Assembly (NCBI RefSeq): GCF_007164525.1
Contig: NZ_AP019791.1
Location: forward strand, 917,501-981,500
Direction of reading: 5' to 3'
DNA length: 64,000 nucleotides
Origin: Rubrobacter xylanophilus
GTDB taxonomy: Bacteria; Actinomycetota; Rubrobacteria; Rubrobacterales; Rubrobacteraceae
Shown: piece by piece, positions 47,291 to 55,816 of the stretch
Numbering within the stretch: position 1 is the first letter of the stretch
Layout: each line of letters begins with the position of its first letter
The notes under the pieces: model-generated
The model's database searches: none
Told to the model about the DNA's origin: nothing
Seen by the model: only the letters and a program-made list of their open reading frames with translations
Program-made: the position numbers and the translations under genes

Positions 47291-47878
47291 GTGGGCGATA
47301 TCGGGCGGAGATACCTCCTTCTGGCGGACGAGGATCTGCTCTCCCTCGTCGAACGCCGCGATCCGGACGCCTTCGCCGCCCTCTACGACCGGCACAGCCG
47401 GGCCGCCTACTCCCTCGCCTACCGGATGATGGGCGAGCGCCAGGCGGCCGAAGATCTGGTACAGGACGCCTTTCTGAAGGTGTGGCGCTCGGCCGGCAGC
47501 TACCGGGCCGAGCGCGGCAGCGTGAGGACCTGGATCCTCTCGATCCTGCACAACCGCGGCATAGATCAGCTCCGTTCGCAGGCCAGCCGCCTGCGCGCCC
47601 GGGAGCGCCTGGAGGCCTCCACAGAGAAGGTACAGCCGAGCGAGGCCTTCTCGGAGACGCTGCGCAGCTCGCAGCGGGAGCAGGTCCGGGAGGCCATGCG
47701 CACCCTGCCCCCCGAGCAGCTCAAGATCCTCGAGCTGGCATACTTCTCGGGATACACGCACACCGAGATAGCCGAGCTCCTGGGGCTGCCGCTCGGTACG
47801 GTCAAGGGCAGGATGAGGCTCGGGCTGAAGAAGATAAAGGAGTACTTCGAGTCGAGAGATCTGGCGGTGCCCAGATGA
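47291..47878 (+). CDS. ECF-type RNA polymerase sigma factor (SigK-like)
   Basis: 195 residues. Region 2: DAFAALYDRHSRAAYSLAYRMMG, AEDLVQDAFLKVWRSAGSY, GSVRTWILSILHNRGID. Region 4: LPPEQLKILELAYFSGYTHTEIAELLGLPLGTVKGRMRLGLKKI helix-turn-helix. GTG start probably leaderless. The stop overlaps the start of the anti-sigma gene (ATGA), so the pair is coupled. Divergent from the exported ferritin-like genes, which are plausible targets. Confidence 0.93.
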   Translation: MGDIGRRYLLLADEDLLSLVERRDPDAFAALYDRHSRAAYSLAYRMMGERQAAEDLVQDAFLKVWRSAGSYRAERGSVRTWILSILHNRGIDQLRSQASRLRARERLEASTEKVQPSEAFSETLRSSQREQVREAMRTLPPEQLKILELAYFSGYTHTEIAELLGLPLGTVKGRMRLGLKKIKEYFESRDLAVPR

Positions 47879-48612
47879 ACGAGATGGACCGGCAGAGATA
47901 CGAGGACCTGAAGGAAGCCTACGCCCTGAACGCGCTCTCCGAGGAGGAGCGCCGGTGGTTCGAGGCCTACCTGGCGCGCCACCCGGAGCTGCGGCGGGAG
48001 GTCGAAGAGCTGTGCAGCCTCTCGGCCCTGCTCTCGCTCGCCCCAGAGGAACAAGAACCCCCGGAAGATCTGCGCCGGAGGGTACTCGCGGCGGTCGCGG
48101 CGGAGGCGCCTCATCCGGGGGAAGAACGCCCTCCAGCCTCAGAGCGGCTGCGGGCGATGCTCGGCGGCCGCGCACCGCTCCTGGCGGCCGCCGTGCTCCT
48201 CGTCGGGCTCCTCTCCTGGAACGTATTCCTGCAGGCGGAGCTCGGCGAGCTGCGGCAGGACAACCAGGCCCTCCGGGAGCAGGCCGCCCGGGAGGAAGGC
48301 CCGCGCGAGATCTCGCTGCGCGCCACGGACGGGATGCGGGGGGTGGAGGCGAAGGTGGTCTACCTGGAGGATGACCGCGCGGTGCTCGTAGCGGAGAACA
48401 TGCCACCCGCCCCCGAGGGGAAGACGATGCAGATCTGGGTCATGAAGAACGGCGAGCCCCTGCCCGCCGGGCTCTTCAGGCCGGAGGGGGGATCGGCCGC
48501 CGCCATGATAGAACGCCCGCTCGAAGGGGCGGAGGCGGTCGCGATCACCGTGGAGCCCGCGGGGGGCTCCCCGCACCCGACGAGCGACCCGGTGATGACC
48601 GCGCGGGTGTAG
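47875..48612 (+). CDS. Membrane anti-sigma factor, RskA family
   Basis: 245 residues. The cytosolic N-terminal sigma-binding part (YALNALSEEERRWFEAYLARHPEL) lacks the HxxxCxxC zinc motif. One helix near residues 100-118 (PLLAAAVLLVGLLSWNVFL) crosses the membrane; a short coiled coil follows, then the extracytoplasmic RskA-type domain (KTMQIWVMKNGEPLPAG, AVAITVEPAGGS). Holds the sigma factor until an outside signal triggers proteolysis, by family knowledge. Confidence 0.9.
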   Translation: MNEMDRQRYEDLKEAYALNALSEEERRWFEAYLARHPELRREVEELCSLSALLSLAPEEQEPPEDLRRRVLAAVAAEAPHPGEERPPASERLRAMLGGRAPLLAAAVLLVGLLSWNVFLQAELGELRQDNQALREQAAREEGPREISLRATDGMRGVEAKVVYLEDDRAVLVAENMPPAPEGKTMQIWVMKNGEPLPAGLFRPEGGSAAAMIERPLEGAEAVAITVEPAGGSPHPTSDPVMTARV

Positions 48613-48685
48613 AGAAGGTTTCGCTCCCACCTTCCGGGGGTAAATCCTCTCCGGGAAAGGGACCCCGGCATGGAAGGAGGGACGG

Positions 48686-48898
48686 ATGTCCTCAGTAGCC
48701 CGCGTCACGGAGATCAGCGCGATCTCCCCGGAGAGCTTCGAGGATGCGGTGAAGATCGGCATCCAGCGCGCCACGAAGACGCTTCGGGGCGTTACGAGCG
48801 CCTGGGTGAAAGACTTCAACGTGGAGATCGAGAACGGTAACATAACGGGCTATCGGGTAAACATGGAGGTGACCTTCGTTCTGGAAGACGGCGAGTAG
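48686..48898 (+). CDS. Dodecin
   Basis: 70 residues, right size for this flavin-storing dodecamer. RVTEISAISPESFEDAVKIGIQRATKTLRGVTSAWVKD contains the flavin-stacking Trp and the conserved Gln region; GYRVNMEVTFVLED ends the sheet. Very good ribosome site (GGAAGGAGG). It may shield flavins under stress. Followed by an intrinsic terminator. Confidence 0.95.
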   Translation: MSSVARVTEISAISPESFEDAVKIGIQRATKTLRGVTSAWVKDFNVEIENGNITGYRVNMEVTFVLEDGE

Positions 48899-48920
48899 AG
48901 CCCGCGAAAGACACCCCTTG

Positions 48921-48949
48921 CGTCCCCGGCCGCGTGTCGGGGACGTTTT
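48921..48949 (+). terminator. Intrinsic terminator after dodecin
   Basis: CGTCCCCG (48921-48928), nine-base loop, CGGGGACG (48938-48945), then TTTT. The best classical terminator in the window. Confidence 0.85.
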
Positions 48950-48970
48950 CGATGTCCGGAGGCCGCCGCG

Positions 48971-50005
48971 GTGAGCCCCGCCGCGGCGGTCTCTTTGTGT
49001 GCGGCCGGAGCGGTGGGGGCGGCGGCCGCCAGGCGCCTGCATCTCCCCGCCGGTGGGTTCATCGGGGCGATGGTGGGGGTCGGGCTCACGCTGGGTCTGA
49101 TGGGCTTCCCGGACTTCGGGACCCCGCCGCTGCTCGGCGGGGCCCTGCAGTGCCTGGTGGGGGTGCTGGTCGGGTTCCGGATGGAGAGGGAGGCGGTGCG
49201 TTCCGGGGCGCGGGCGCTGATTCCGGCCGCGGTCCTGGCGGGGCTCTTCCTCGCCTCCGGGCTGCTCGCCGCCGGCGCGGCCACCGCCCTCACCGGCATC
49301 CACCTCAAGACGGCGCTCTTCGCCGCGGCCACGGGAGGGCTCACCGAGATGGCGACCATCGGCGCCTCGCAGGGGGCCAACGGCCCGATGGTGGCGGCGG
49401 TGCACCTGGTGCGGCTGCTGCTGGTGATCTTCGCGGCCAGCCTCCTCGTGGGCAGGCTGCGCGGCAAGGCCCCGGAGGCTCCGACACCGCCCCGCGCCGC
49501 CGGAGCGGAAGACCGGGTGCGGCTCGCCGCCATCGTGGCGGCCGGCGTCGCCGGCGGGATCCTGGGGCTCATGGCGGTCCCGCTCCCCGCGGGCGGGGTG
49601 GTCGGCAGCATGGCCGGGGCCGGCGCGGCCCGGCTGTTCCTCCCCGGCGCGGTGCCCGAGCGCGGCTTTCAGTTCGCGGTCCAGAGCTTCGCGGGGGGCG
49701 TGGTGGGACTGGGCCTCTCCGAGGAGTTCTTCCGGACGCTCCACCAGCTCGCCGGGGCGGCGCTCCTCATCAACGCCGTTCAGATGGCCGCCTGGCTTTT
49801 GGCCTTCTACCTCCTGGTGAGAGCCTTCGGGCTCGACCCGGCGACCGCCGGGTTCGCCTCGGCTCCGGGGGGGATGGGGACCACTCTCTCGATCGTCGGG
49901 GAGACGCAGGCGGACCTGGTTGCCGTAGCCTTCACCCACCTGTTCCGGGTGAGCACCACGGTCGTGGCGGTCCCCCTGATCGCGGCAGCCCTCGCCGGAG
50001 CATGA
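48971..50005 (+). CDS. AbrB-family integral membrane protein (ammonia monooxygenase-like)
   Basis: 344 residues, about ten hydrophobic segments. Two internal repeats begin with similar words, LPAGGFIGAMVGVG near residue 25 and LPAGGVVGSMAGAG near residue 205, showing the duplicated half of the family. TGGLTEMATIG and SAPGGMGTTLSIV are further paired motifs. Transport or regulatory role unknown. GTG start with GGAGG eight bases upstream. Confidence 0.85.
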   Translation: MSPAAAVSLCAAGAVGAAAARRLHLPAGGFIGAMVGVGLTLGLMGFPDFGTPPLLGGALQCLVGVLVGFRMEREAVRSGARALIPAAVLAGLFLASGLLAAGAATALTGIHLKTALFAAATGGLTEMATIGASQGANGPMVAAVHLVRLLLVIFAASLLVGRLRGKAPEAPTPPRAAGAEDRVRLAAIVAAGVAGGILGLMAVPLPAGGVVGSMAGAGAARLFLPGAVPERGFQFAVQSFAGGVVGLGLSEEFFRTLHQLAGAALLINAVQMAAWLLAFYLLVRAFGLDPATAGFASAPGGMGTTLSIVGETQADLVAVAFTHLFRVSTTVVAVPLIAAALAGA

Positions 50006-50081
50006 GACCGGGTCCGCGCACACGCCAGCCCCGAAGCAAAAACGGCGACTCGCTCTCGACGCTCGCGAGAGGGAAGGAGAG

Positions 50082-50516
50082 ATGATGCACAAGAACCCCC
50101 CGAGGGAGGAGATCCACTCGCTCCTCCTGAACGCCCGCAACATCGCCGTGGTCGGCCTCTCGGACGACCCCGGACGTCCCAGCCACGGGGTCGCCCGTGC
50201 CATGCAGCGCTACGGGTTCAGGATCTTCCCCGTCAACCCGAACCTCCGGAACCCGGTGCTCGGGGAGCGGCCCTACTCCTCGGTCCGGGAGATACCGGAG
50301 CCGGTGGACATCGTGGATGTCTTCCGTCGCAGCGAGGCGGCCCTGGAGGCCGCGGAGGACGCCGTGGCCGCCGGGGCGCGGGCGCTCTGGATGCAGCTCG
50401 GGGTGATCAACGAGGAGGCCGCTGGCTTCGCGGCGGCGAAGGGGCTCATCGTGGTGATGGACCGCTGCATAAAGGTGGACTACGCGACCCTGGTCACGAA
50501 CCCCCGCAGCCACTAG
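50082..50516 (+). CDS. CoA-binding domain protein (YccU-like)
   Basis: 144 residues. A single Rossmann CoA-binding domain: NIAVVGLSDDPGRPSHGVARAM, IFPVNPN, VDIVDVFRRSEAA, WMQLGVINEEAA and the final MDRCIKVDYA. Small stand-alone members bind CoA; precise role unknown. Strong ribosome site before ATG ATG. Confidence 0.92.
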   Translation: MMHKNPPREEIHSLLLNARNIAVVGLSDDPGRPSHGVARAMQRYGFRIFPVNPNLRNPVLGERPYSSVREIPEPVDIVDVFRRSEAALEAAEDAVAAGARALWMQLGVINEEAAGFAAAKGLIVVMDRCIKVDYATLVTNPRSH

Positions 50517-50549
50517 GATACCCCCGAACCCGGAGGAAAGGAGCGAGGC

Positions 50550-51221
50550 ATGCCCCAGGCCATAGGGCTCGACGTCTACGGAACGCTCGTGAACCCCCTG
50601 AAGATGGAGGACCACCTCGAACCCCTGGCAGGCGAGCGGGCCGGGGAGCTGGCCGCGCTGTGGCGCCAGAAGCAGCTCGAGTACGCCTTCCGCCGCGGGT
50701 TGATGCGCCGCTACGAGGATTTCGGGATCTGCACCAAGCAGGCCCTGGAGTTCGCGGCGCGCTCGCTCGGCATAGGGCTTCCGGAACCCGAGCGCCGGCG
50801 GCTCCTCGAAGCCTACGGATCCCTCCCCCCCTTCCCCGACGTCCCCGAGGCCCTCTCCACCCTCGGGGAGCGCGGCCACCGGCTCTGGGCCTTCTCCAAC
50901 GGGCTCGAGTCCGCCGCCCGCGGGCTGCTGGAACGCGCCGGGCTGCTGGAATATCTGGAGGGCGTGATCAGCGTGGACGACCTGCGGACCTTCAAGCCCG
51001 CCCCGGAGGTCTACCTGTACCTGGCCCGCCGGCTGGAGCGGAAACCGGAGGAGGTGTGGCTGGTCTCCGGCAACCCGTTCGACGTCATCGGGGCGAAGGC
51101 CGCCGGCCTCCGGGCGGCGTGGGTCCGGCGCGACCCGGAGGCCGTCTTCGACCCCTGGGGCATCGAGCCGGACCTCACGGTGGCGGACCTGCAAGACCTC
51201 GCCGAGAAGTTACCGGATTGA
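50550..51221 (+). CDS. HAD hydrolase, haloacid dehalogenase type II-like
   Basis: 223 residues. Motif I LDVYGTLVNP (nucleophile Asp), motif II FSNGL, motif III KPAPEVY, motif IV VSGNPFDVIGAKAAGL. The asparagine-containing motif II and N-P-F-D end match the L-2-haloacid dehalogenase branch. Actual substrate uncertain. Confidence 0.88.
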   Translation: MPQAIGLDVYGTLVNPLKMEDHLEPLAGERAGELAALWRQKQLEYAFRRGLMRRYEDFGICTKQALEFAARSLGIGLPEPERRRLLEAYGSLPPFPDVPEALSTLGERGHRLWAFSNGLESAARGLLERAGLLEYLEGVISVDDLRTFKPAPEVYLYLARRLERKPEEVWLVSGNPFDVIGAKAAGLRAAWVRRDPEAVFDPWGIEPDLTVADLQDLAEKLPD

Positions 51222-51234
51222 GCCAGCAGCTCCC

Positions 51235-51699
51235 ATGCCCGACGTCTACCTCTTCCTCTACGGGACGCTCAAGCGCGGTCAGCCGAGCCACGAGGCCTTC
51301 TGCCAAGGATACCTGAGCGTCGCGGAGGCCGCGGTGCGGGGCGAAATCTTCACGCTCCCCGACGGATACCCGGCGCTCGTGGTGCCGGAGGAGGACATGC
51401 TCGCCACGGGCACGGCCGATCCCCTCGCCGACGCCGCCCTGCAGGAGAGGGCGGAACACCGCGAACTGCCCGAACCCCAAAGACCGCTGGTGCGGGGGGA
51501 GCTCTACCTCTTCGGAGACCCGGAGGCCCGCCTGCCGGCGCTGGATGCCTTCGAGGGGTTTCGCCCGGGGGGCGAGAGCCTCTACCTCCGGGTGCTCGTC
51601 CCGGCGCTCGCCGCGGGGACGGTGGTTCCGGCCTGGACCTACACGATGCCCGGGGAACCGGAGGGCACCCCGCTGCCCGGCGGCGTCTGGCCGCCCTGA
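51235..51699 (+). CDS. Gamma-glutamylcyclotransferase/AIG2-like protein
   Basis: 154 residues. LFLYGTLKRGQPSHEAF is the substrate loop, and DAFEGFRPGGESLYLR carries the catalytic Glu region followed by the beta strand of the family. Such proteins cleave gamma-glutamyl amines or peptides. No clear ribosome site before ATG 51235, 13 bases after the HAD stop, so probably coupled. Confidence 0.87.
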   Translation: MPDVYLFLYGTLKRGQPSHEAFCQGYLSVAEAAVRGEIFTLPDGYPALVVPEEDMLATGTADPLADAALQERAEHRELPEPQRPLVRGELYLFGDPEARLPALDAFEGFRPGGESLYLRVLVPALAAGTVVPAWTYTMPGEPEGTPLPGGVWPP

Positions 51700-51709
51700 G
51701 AACTGCTGC

Positions 51710-51721
51710 TAAACTGCCCCC
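51710..51721 (+). promoter_or_regulatory. -10-like box just before the kinase start
   Basis: TAAACT at 51710-51715 ends six bases before ATG 51722. No ribosome site exists there, so a leaderless transcript is plausible; the -35 is poor. Confidence 0.35.
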
Positions 51722-53203
51722 ATGCCCGACCGGAACACCTCACCCGGGGCCGTCCTCGCCGTGGATGTGGGCTCCTCCTCCGTGCGGGCCGAACTCTACG
51801 ACCTCTCCGGCTCCCCGGTGGAGGGGAGCGGGGTAAACCTGGAGCTGAAGCTGAGCTACACCCCGGACGGCGGGGCCACCGTCGACGCCGATGTCCTGGT
51901 GGAGCTCGCGGCCCGCGCGATAGACGCCGCCCTCTCCCGCTCCGGTGGACGGCGGGTGCGGGCGGTGGCCCTGTGCACCTTCTGGCACTCGCTGCTGGGG
52001 CTCGACGGCTCCGGCAGGCCCGTCACCCCGGTCCTCACCTGGGCCGACCGCCGGGCGGCGGGGGCGGCCTCCCGGCTGCGCGAGCGCCTCGACGAGCGCG
52101 CCGTCCACCGGCGCACCGGCTGCGTGCTGCACTCCAGCTACTGGCCGGCGAAGCTGCTGTGGATGAGAGAGGAGCGGCCGAAGGACTTCGAGAGGAGCCG
52201 CCGTTGGGTCTCCCCCGGGGAGTACCTCTACCTGCGCCTCTTCGGCGAGCTCCGGGTCGGCACCTCCATGGCCTCCGCGACCGGGCTCTTCCTCCAGAAC
52301 GAGCAGGAGTGGGACCGGGAGCTGATCGGGGCGCTCCCGGTGGAAGCCGGCCAGCTCTCACCAATCTCCGATGAGCCCTTCTGCAGGCTGCGCGGTGAGT
52401 GGGCCCGGCGGTGGCCGGACTTGCGGGAGGTTCCCTGGTTCCCGGCGGCCGGGGACGGGGCCTGCTCCAACGTGGGCTGCGGGGCGACCGCCCCCTCCCG
52501 CCCGGCGCTCATGGTGGGGACCAGCGGGGCGATGCGCATCCTGTGGCGGGCCGAGGCGACGAGCATCCCGCCCGGGCTGTGGTGCTACCGGGCCGACGGC
52601 AGGCGCTTCGTGATGGGCGGCGCGCTCTCAAACGGCGGCAACCTGGTGGAGTGGCTGCGCGGGACCCTGCGGCTGCCCGGGCCGGAGGAGACCGAGCGCC
52701 TGCTCGGGGAGATGGAGCCCGACGGGCACGGGCTGACCTTCCTGCCGCTGCTCGCCGGCGAGCGCGGCCCCGGCTGGTCGGACAGGGCCAACGGCGTCGT
52801 GGCGGGCCTCTCCATGGCCAGCACGCCGGTGGACATACTGCGGGCGGCGATGGAGGCCGTGGCCTACCGGTTCGCCGCCATCGCGGATCTTTTGGAGGAG
52901 ACCTTCCCGGGAAGAGAGGAGGTCATCGCAACCGGCGGCGGCCTGCTGGGCTCGCGGACGTGGGCCGGGATCATGGCCGACGTGCTGGGGACGGAGCTCA
53001 CCCTCTCCGGCGTCCGGGAGGCCTCGAGCCGCGGCGCCGCCCTGCTGGCCCTGGAGACTCTCGGCGAGCTGGAGATCGAAGAAGCGGAGGTCCCGCGGCG
53101 GCAGACGCTCACCCCCGACGCCGCCCGGCACGAGGTCTACCGGCGGGCCATGGAACGGCAGGGCAGGCTCTACGAGCTCCTCGTCACAAATCCGCTCTCC
53201 TGA
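51722..53203 (+). CDS. FGGY-family carbohydrate kinase, gluconokinase-like
   Basis: 493 residues. Two-domain FGGY kinase. Phosphate-1 motif AVDVGSSSVRAELYD, substrate region TFWHSLLGLDGSGRPVTPVLTWADRRA (WAD motif with catalytic Asp typical of gluconokinases), adenosine motif VIATGGGLLGSRTWAGIMADVLG. Gluconate is the best guess; xylulose or another polyol cannot be ruled out. Last plus gene before a shared terminator. Confidence 0.82.
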   Translation: MPDRNTSPGAVLAVDVGSSSVRAELYDLSGSPVEGSGVNLELKLSYTPDGGATVDADVLVELAARAIDAALSRSGGRRVRAVALCTFWHSLLGLDGSGRPVTPVLTWADRRAAGAASRLRERLDERAVHRRTGCVLHSSYWPAKLLWMREERPKDFERSRRWVSPGEYLYLRLFGELRVGTSMASATGLFLQNEQEWDRELIGALPVEAGQLSPISDEPFCRLRGEWARRWPDLREVPWFPAAGDGACSNVGCGATAPSRPALMVGTSGAMRILWRAEATSIPPGLWCYRADGRRFVMGGALSNGGNLVEWLRGTLRLPGPEETERLLGEMEPDGHGLTFLPLLAGERGPGWSDRANGVVAGLSMASTPVDILRAAMEAVAYRFAAIADLLEETFPGREEVIATGGGLLGSRTWAGIMADVLGTELTLSGVREASSRGAALLALETLGELEIEEAEVPRRQTLTPDAARHEVYRRAMERQGRLYELLVTNPLS

Positions 53204-53217
53204 AGCGGGAAAACGCG

Positions 53218-53244
53218 GGGGCCGCCGGGATTCCCGGCGGCCCC
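53218..53244. terminator. Bidirectional terminator between kinase and citrate synthase
   Basis: Perfect 12-base arms GGGGCCGCCGGG / CCCGGCGGCCCC with a three-base loop, in the 58-base gap between convergent genes. No long T-run, but stem strength and position suit both strands. Confidence 0.75.
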
Positions 53245-53261
53245 GGCTCTCCCTGCGTTCC

Positions 53262-54599
<1,338 letters not shown>

Positions 54600-54650
54600 C
54601 TTTCTCCCCTTTCAGAGATCGCCTTTAGTCTCCGGCATATGTGCATCTTC

Positions 54651-54687
54651 ATTATATATGCTCTCCGTACCATCACAGAAACGTTTC
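54651..54687 (-). promoter_or_regulatory. gltA promoter with GAAACGTTTC palindrome
   Basis: On the minus strand TATAAT (54656-54651) lies about 46 bases above the gltA start after allowing for transcription onset. The -35 is weak, but a 10-base perfect palindrome GAAACGTTTC (54678-54687) sits at that place and may bind a regulator. The rest of the gap 54600-54748 has no gene. Confidence 0.55.
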
Positions 54688-54748
54688 CTGAAACCCCGGG
54701 TCTTTCACCTCGTATCGCTGGTATTGTAGACGAACGCGGGAGAGGCGC

Positions 54749-55162
54749 ATGATGGAGCACGATTCGGCGAACTACGGGCTGCAGCGGGAGGCGGTGAGGT
54801 ACGCACGGCCCGTCGGGCGTGAGGTGAGCCGGGACGAGCGGGCGTGGGCGGCGCTCGCGCACCTGAGCGTGTTTCTGAACCTGATCACGGGCTTTCTCGG
54901 GCCGGTGGCGGCGCTGGGGATCTGGCTCGCCCACAGGGGGCGGTCGCCGGTGGTGGTGCGGCATGCCCTGCGTTCGGCGGCATATCAGGCGGTGTGGCTC
55001 GCGGCGCTCGCGGCGGGCTGGGCCGTCACCGGGATCCTGATGGTGGTGCTCGTCGGCTTCCTGCTGGTCCCCGTGATGGTCCTCGCCAGCCTCGGCCTCT
55101 TCGTGCACGCCGGGATAAACGCCTACCGGGCCTACCGCGGCGAGGGCTTGGACTGGCCGTAG
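54749..55162 (+). CDS. DUF4870-type small membrane protein
   Basis: 137 residues. SRDERAWAALAHLSVFLNLITGFLGPVAALGIWL and VVRHALRSAAYQ, then two more helices, match the DUF4870 pattern (AxxxHLS, FxxxHA). Function unknown. ATG start with GGGAG. The last 31 bases overlap the convergent aldolase gene. Confidence 0.82.
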   Translation: MMEHDSANYGLQREAVRYARPVGREVSRDERAWAALAHLSVFLNLITGFLGPVAALGIWLAHRGRSPVVVRHALRSAAYQAVWLAALAAGWAVTGILMVVLVGFLLVPVMVLASLGLFVHAGINAYRAYRGEGLDWP

Positions 55163-55800
55163 TCGTGGATCTTGGCGGAGACCTCCGCCAGCTGCTCCGG
55201 GCGCAGGAGCACCGGTTCGCCGGCCAGGCGGGCGCGGTAGTAGACCTCGGCCATCTCCTCCAGCAGCTCCGTGCGGGCGTAGGCCTCCTTCGGGGAGACG
55301 CCGACCGCTATGGTCCCGTGGTTGCGCAGCAGGCAGGCCCGGTGGGTGGAGCCCAGGGCCTCGACCGCGTTCGCCGCCAGCTCGGCGGTGCCGTAGGTGG
55401 CGTAGCGGGCCAGCGGGATCCGACCCTCGTCGGAGAGCACCGCCAGCATGTAGTGGACCGGGGGTATCTCCCAACCGAGGCAGGCCAGCGTGGTGCAGAA
55501 CCGGGCGTGGGTGTGGACGATCCCCGCGACGTCCGGGCGGGAGCGGTAGATCCCGGCGTGCATCGGGGTCTCCACCGAGGGGAGGAGATCCCCCTCCAGC
55601 ACCTGCCCTTCCGGGTCCACGAGCACCACGTCCCCGGGCTCCAGCACCGCGTAGTCCAGGCCGCTCGGGGTGATGAGGAGGTTGCCGTCCTCCGTGCGGG
55701 CGCTCACGTTCCCCGACGTTCCCACGACCAGCCCCGACCCGCTCATCCGGCGGCAGACCTCGGCGATCTCCTCCCTCAGCTTCCCATCGGCAGCTCCCAA
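55132..55800 (-). CDS. Class II aldolase (L-fuculose-phosphate aldolase-like)
   Basis: 222 residues, TTG start with GGGAG seven bases upstream. Zinc aldolase: TSGNVSAR (phosphate site), SVETPMHAGIY (catalytic Glu), HTHARFCTTLA (two His), RNHGTIAVG (third His). Cleaves a ketose 1-phosphate to DHAP and an aldehyde. Redundant with the aldolase half of the neighbouring bifunctional enzyme; may serve fuculose or ribulose phosphates. Last gene of the rhamnose unit. Confidence 0.87.
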   Translation of the reverse strand: MGAADGKLREEIAEVCRRMSGSGLVVGTSGNVSARTEDGNLLITPSGLDYAVLEPGDVVLVDPEGQVLEGDLLPSVETPMHAGIYRSRPDVAGIVHTHARFCTTLACLGWEIPPVHYMLAVLSDEGRIPLARYATYGTAELAANAVEALGSTHRACLLRNHGTIAVGVSPKEAYARTELLEEMAEVYYRARLAGEPVLLRPEQLAEVSAKIHDYGQSKPSPR

Positions 55801-55816
55801 AACAACGCTCCCTTCT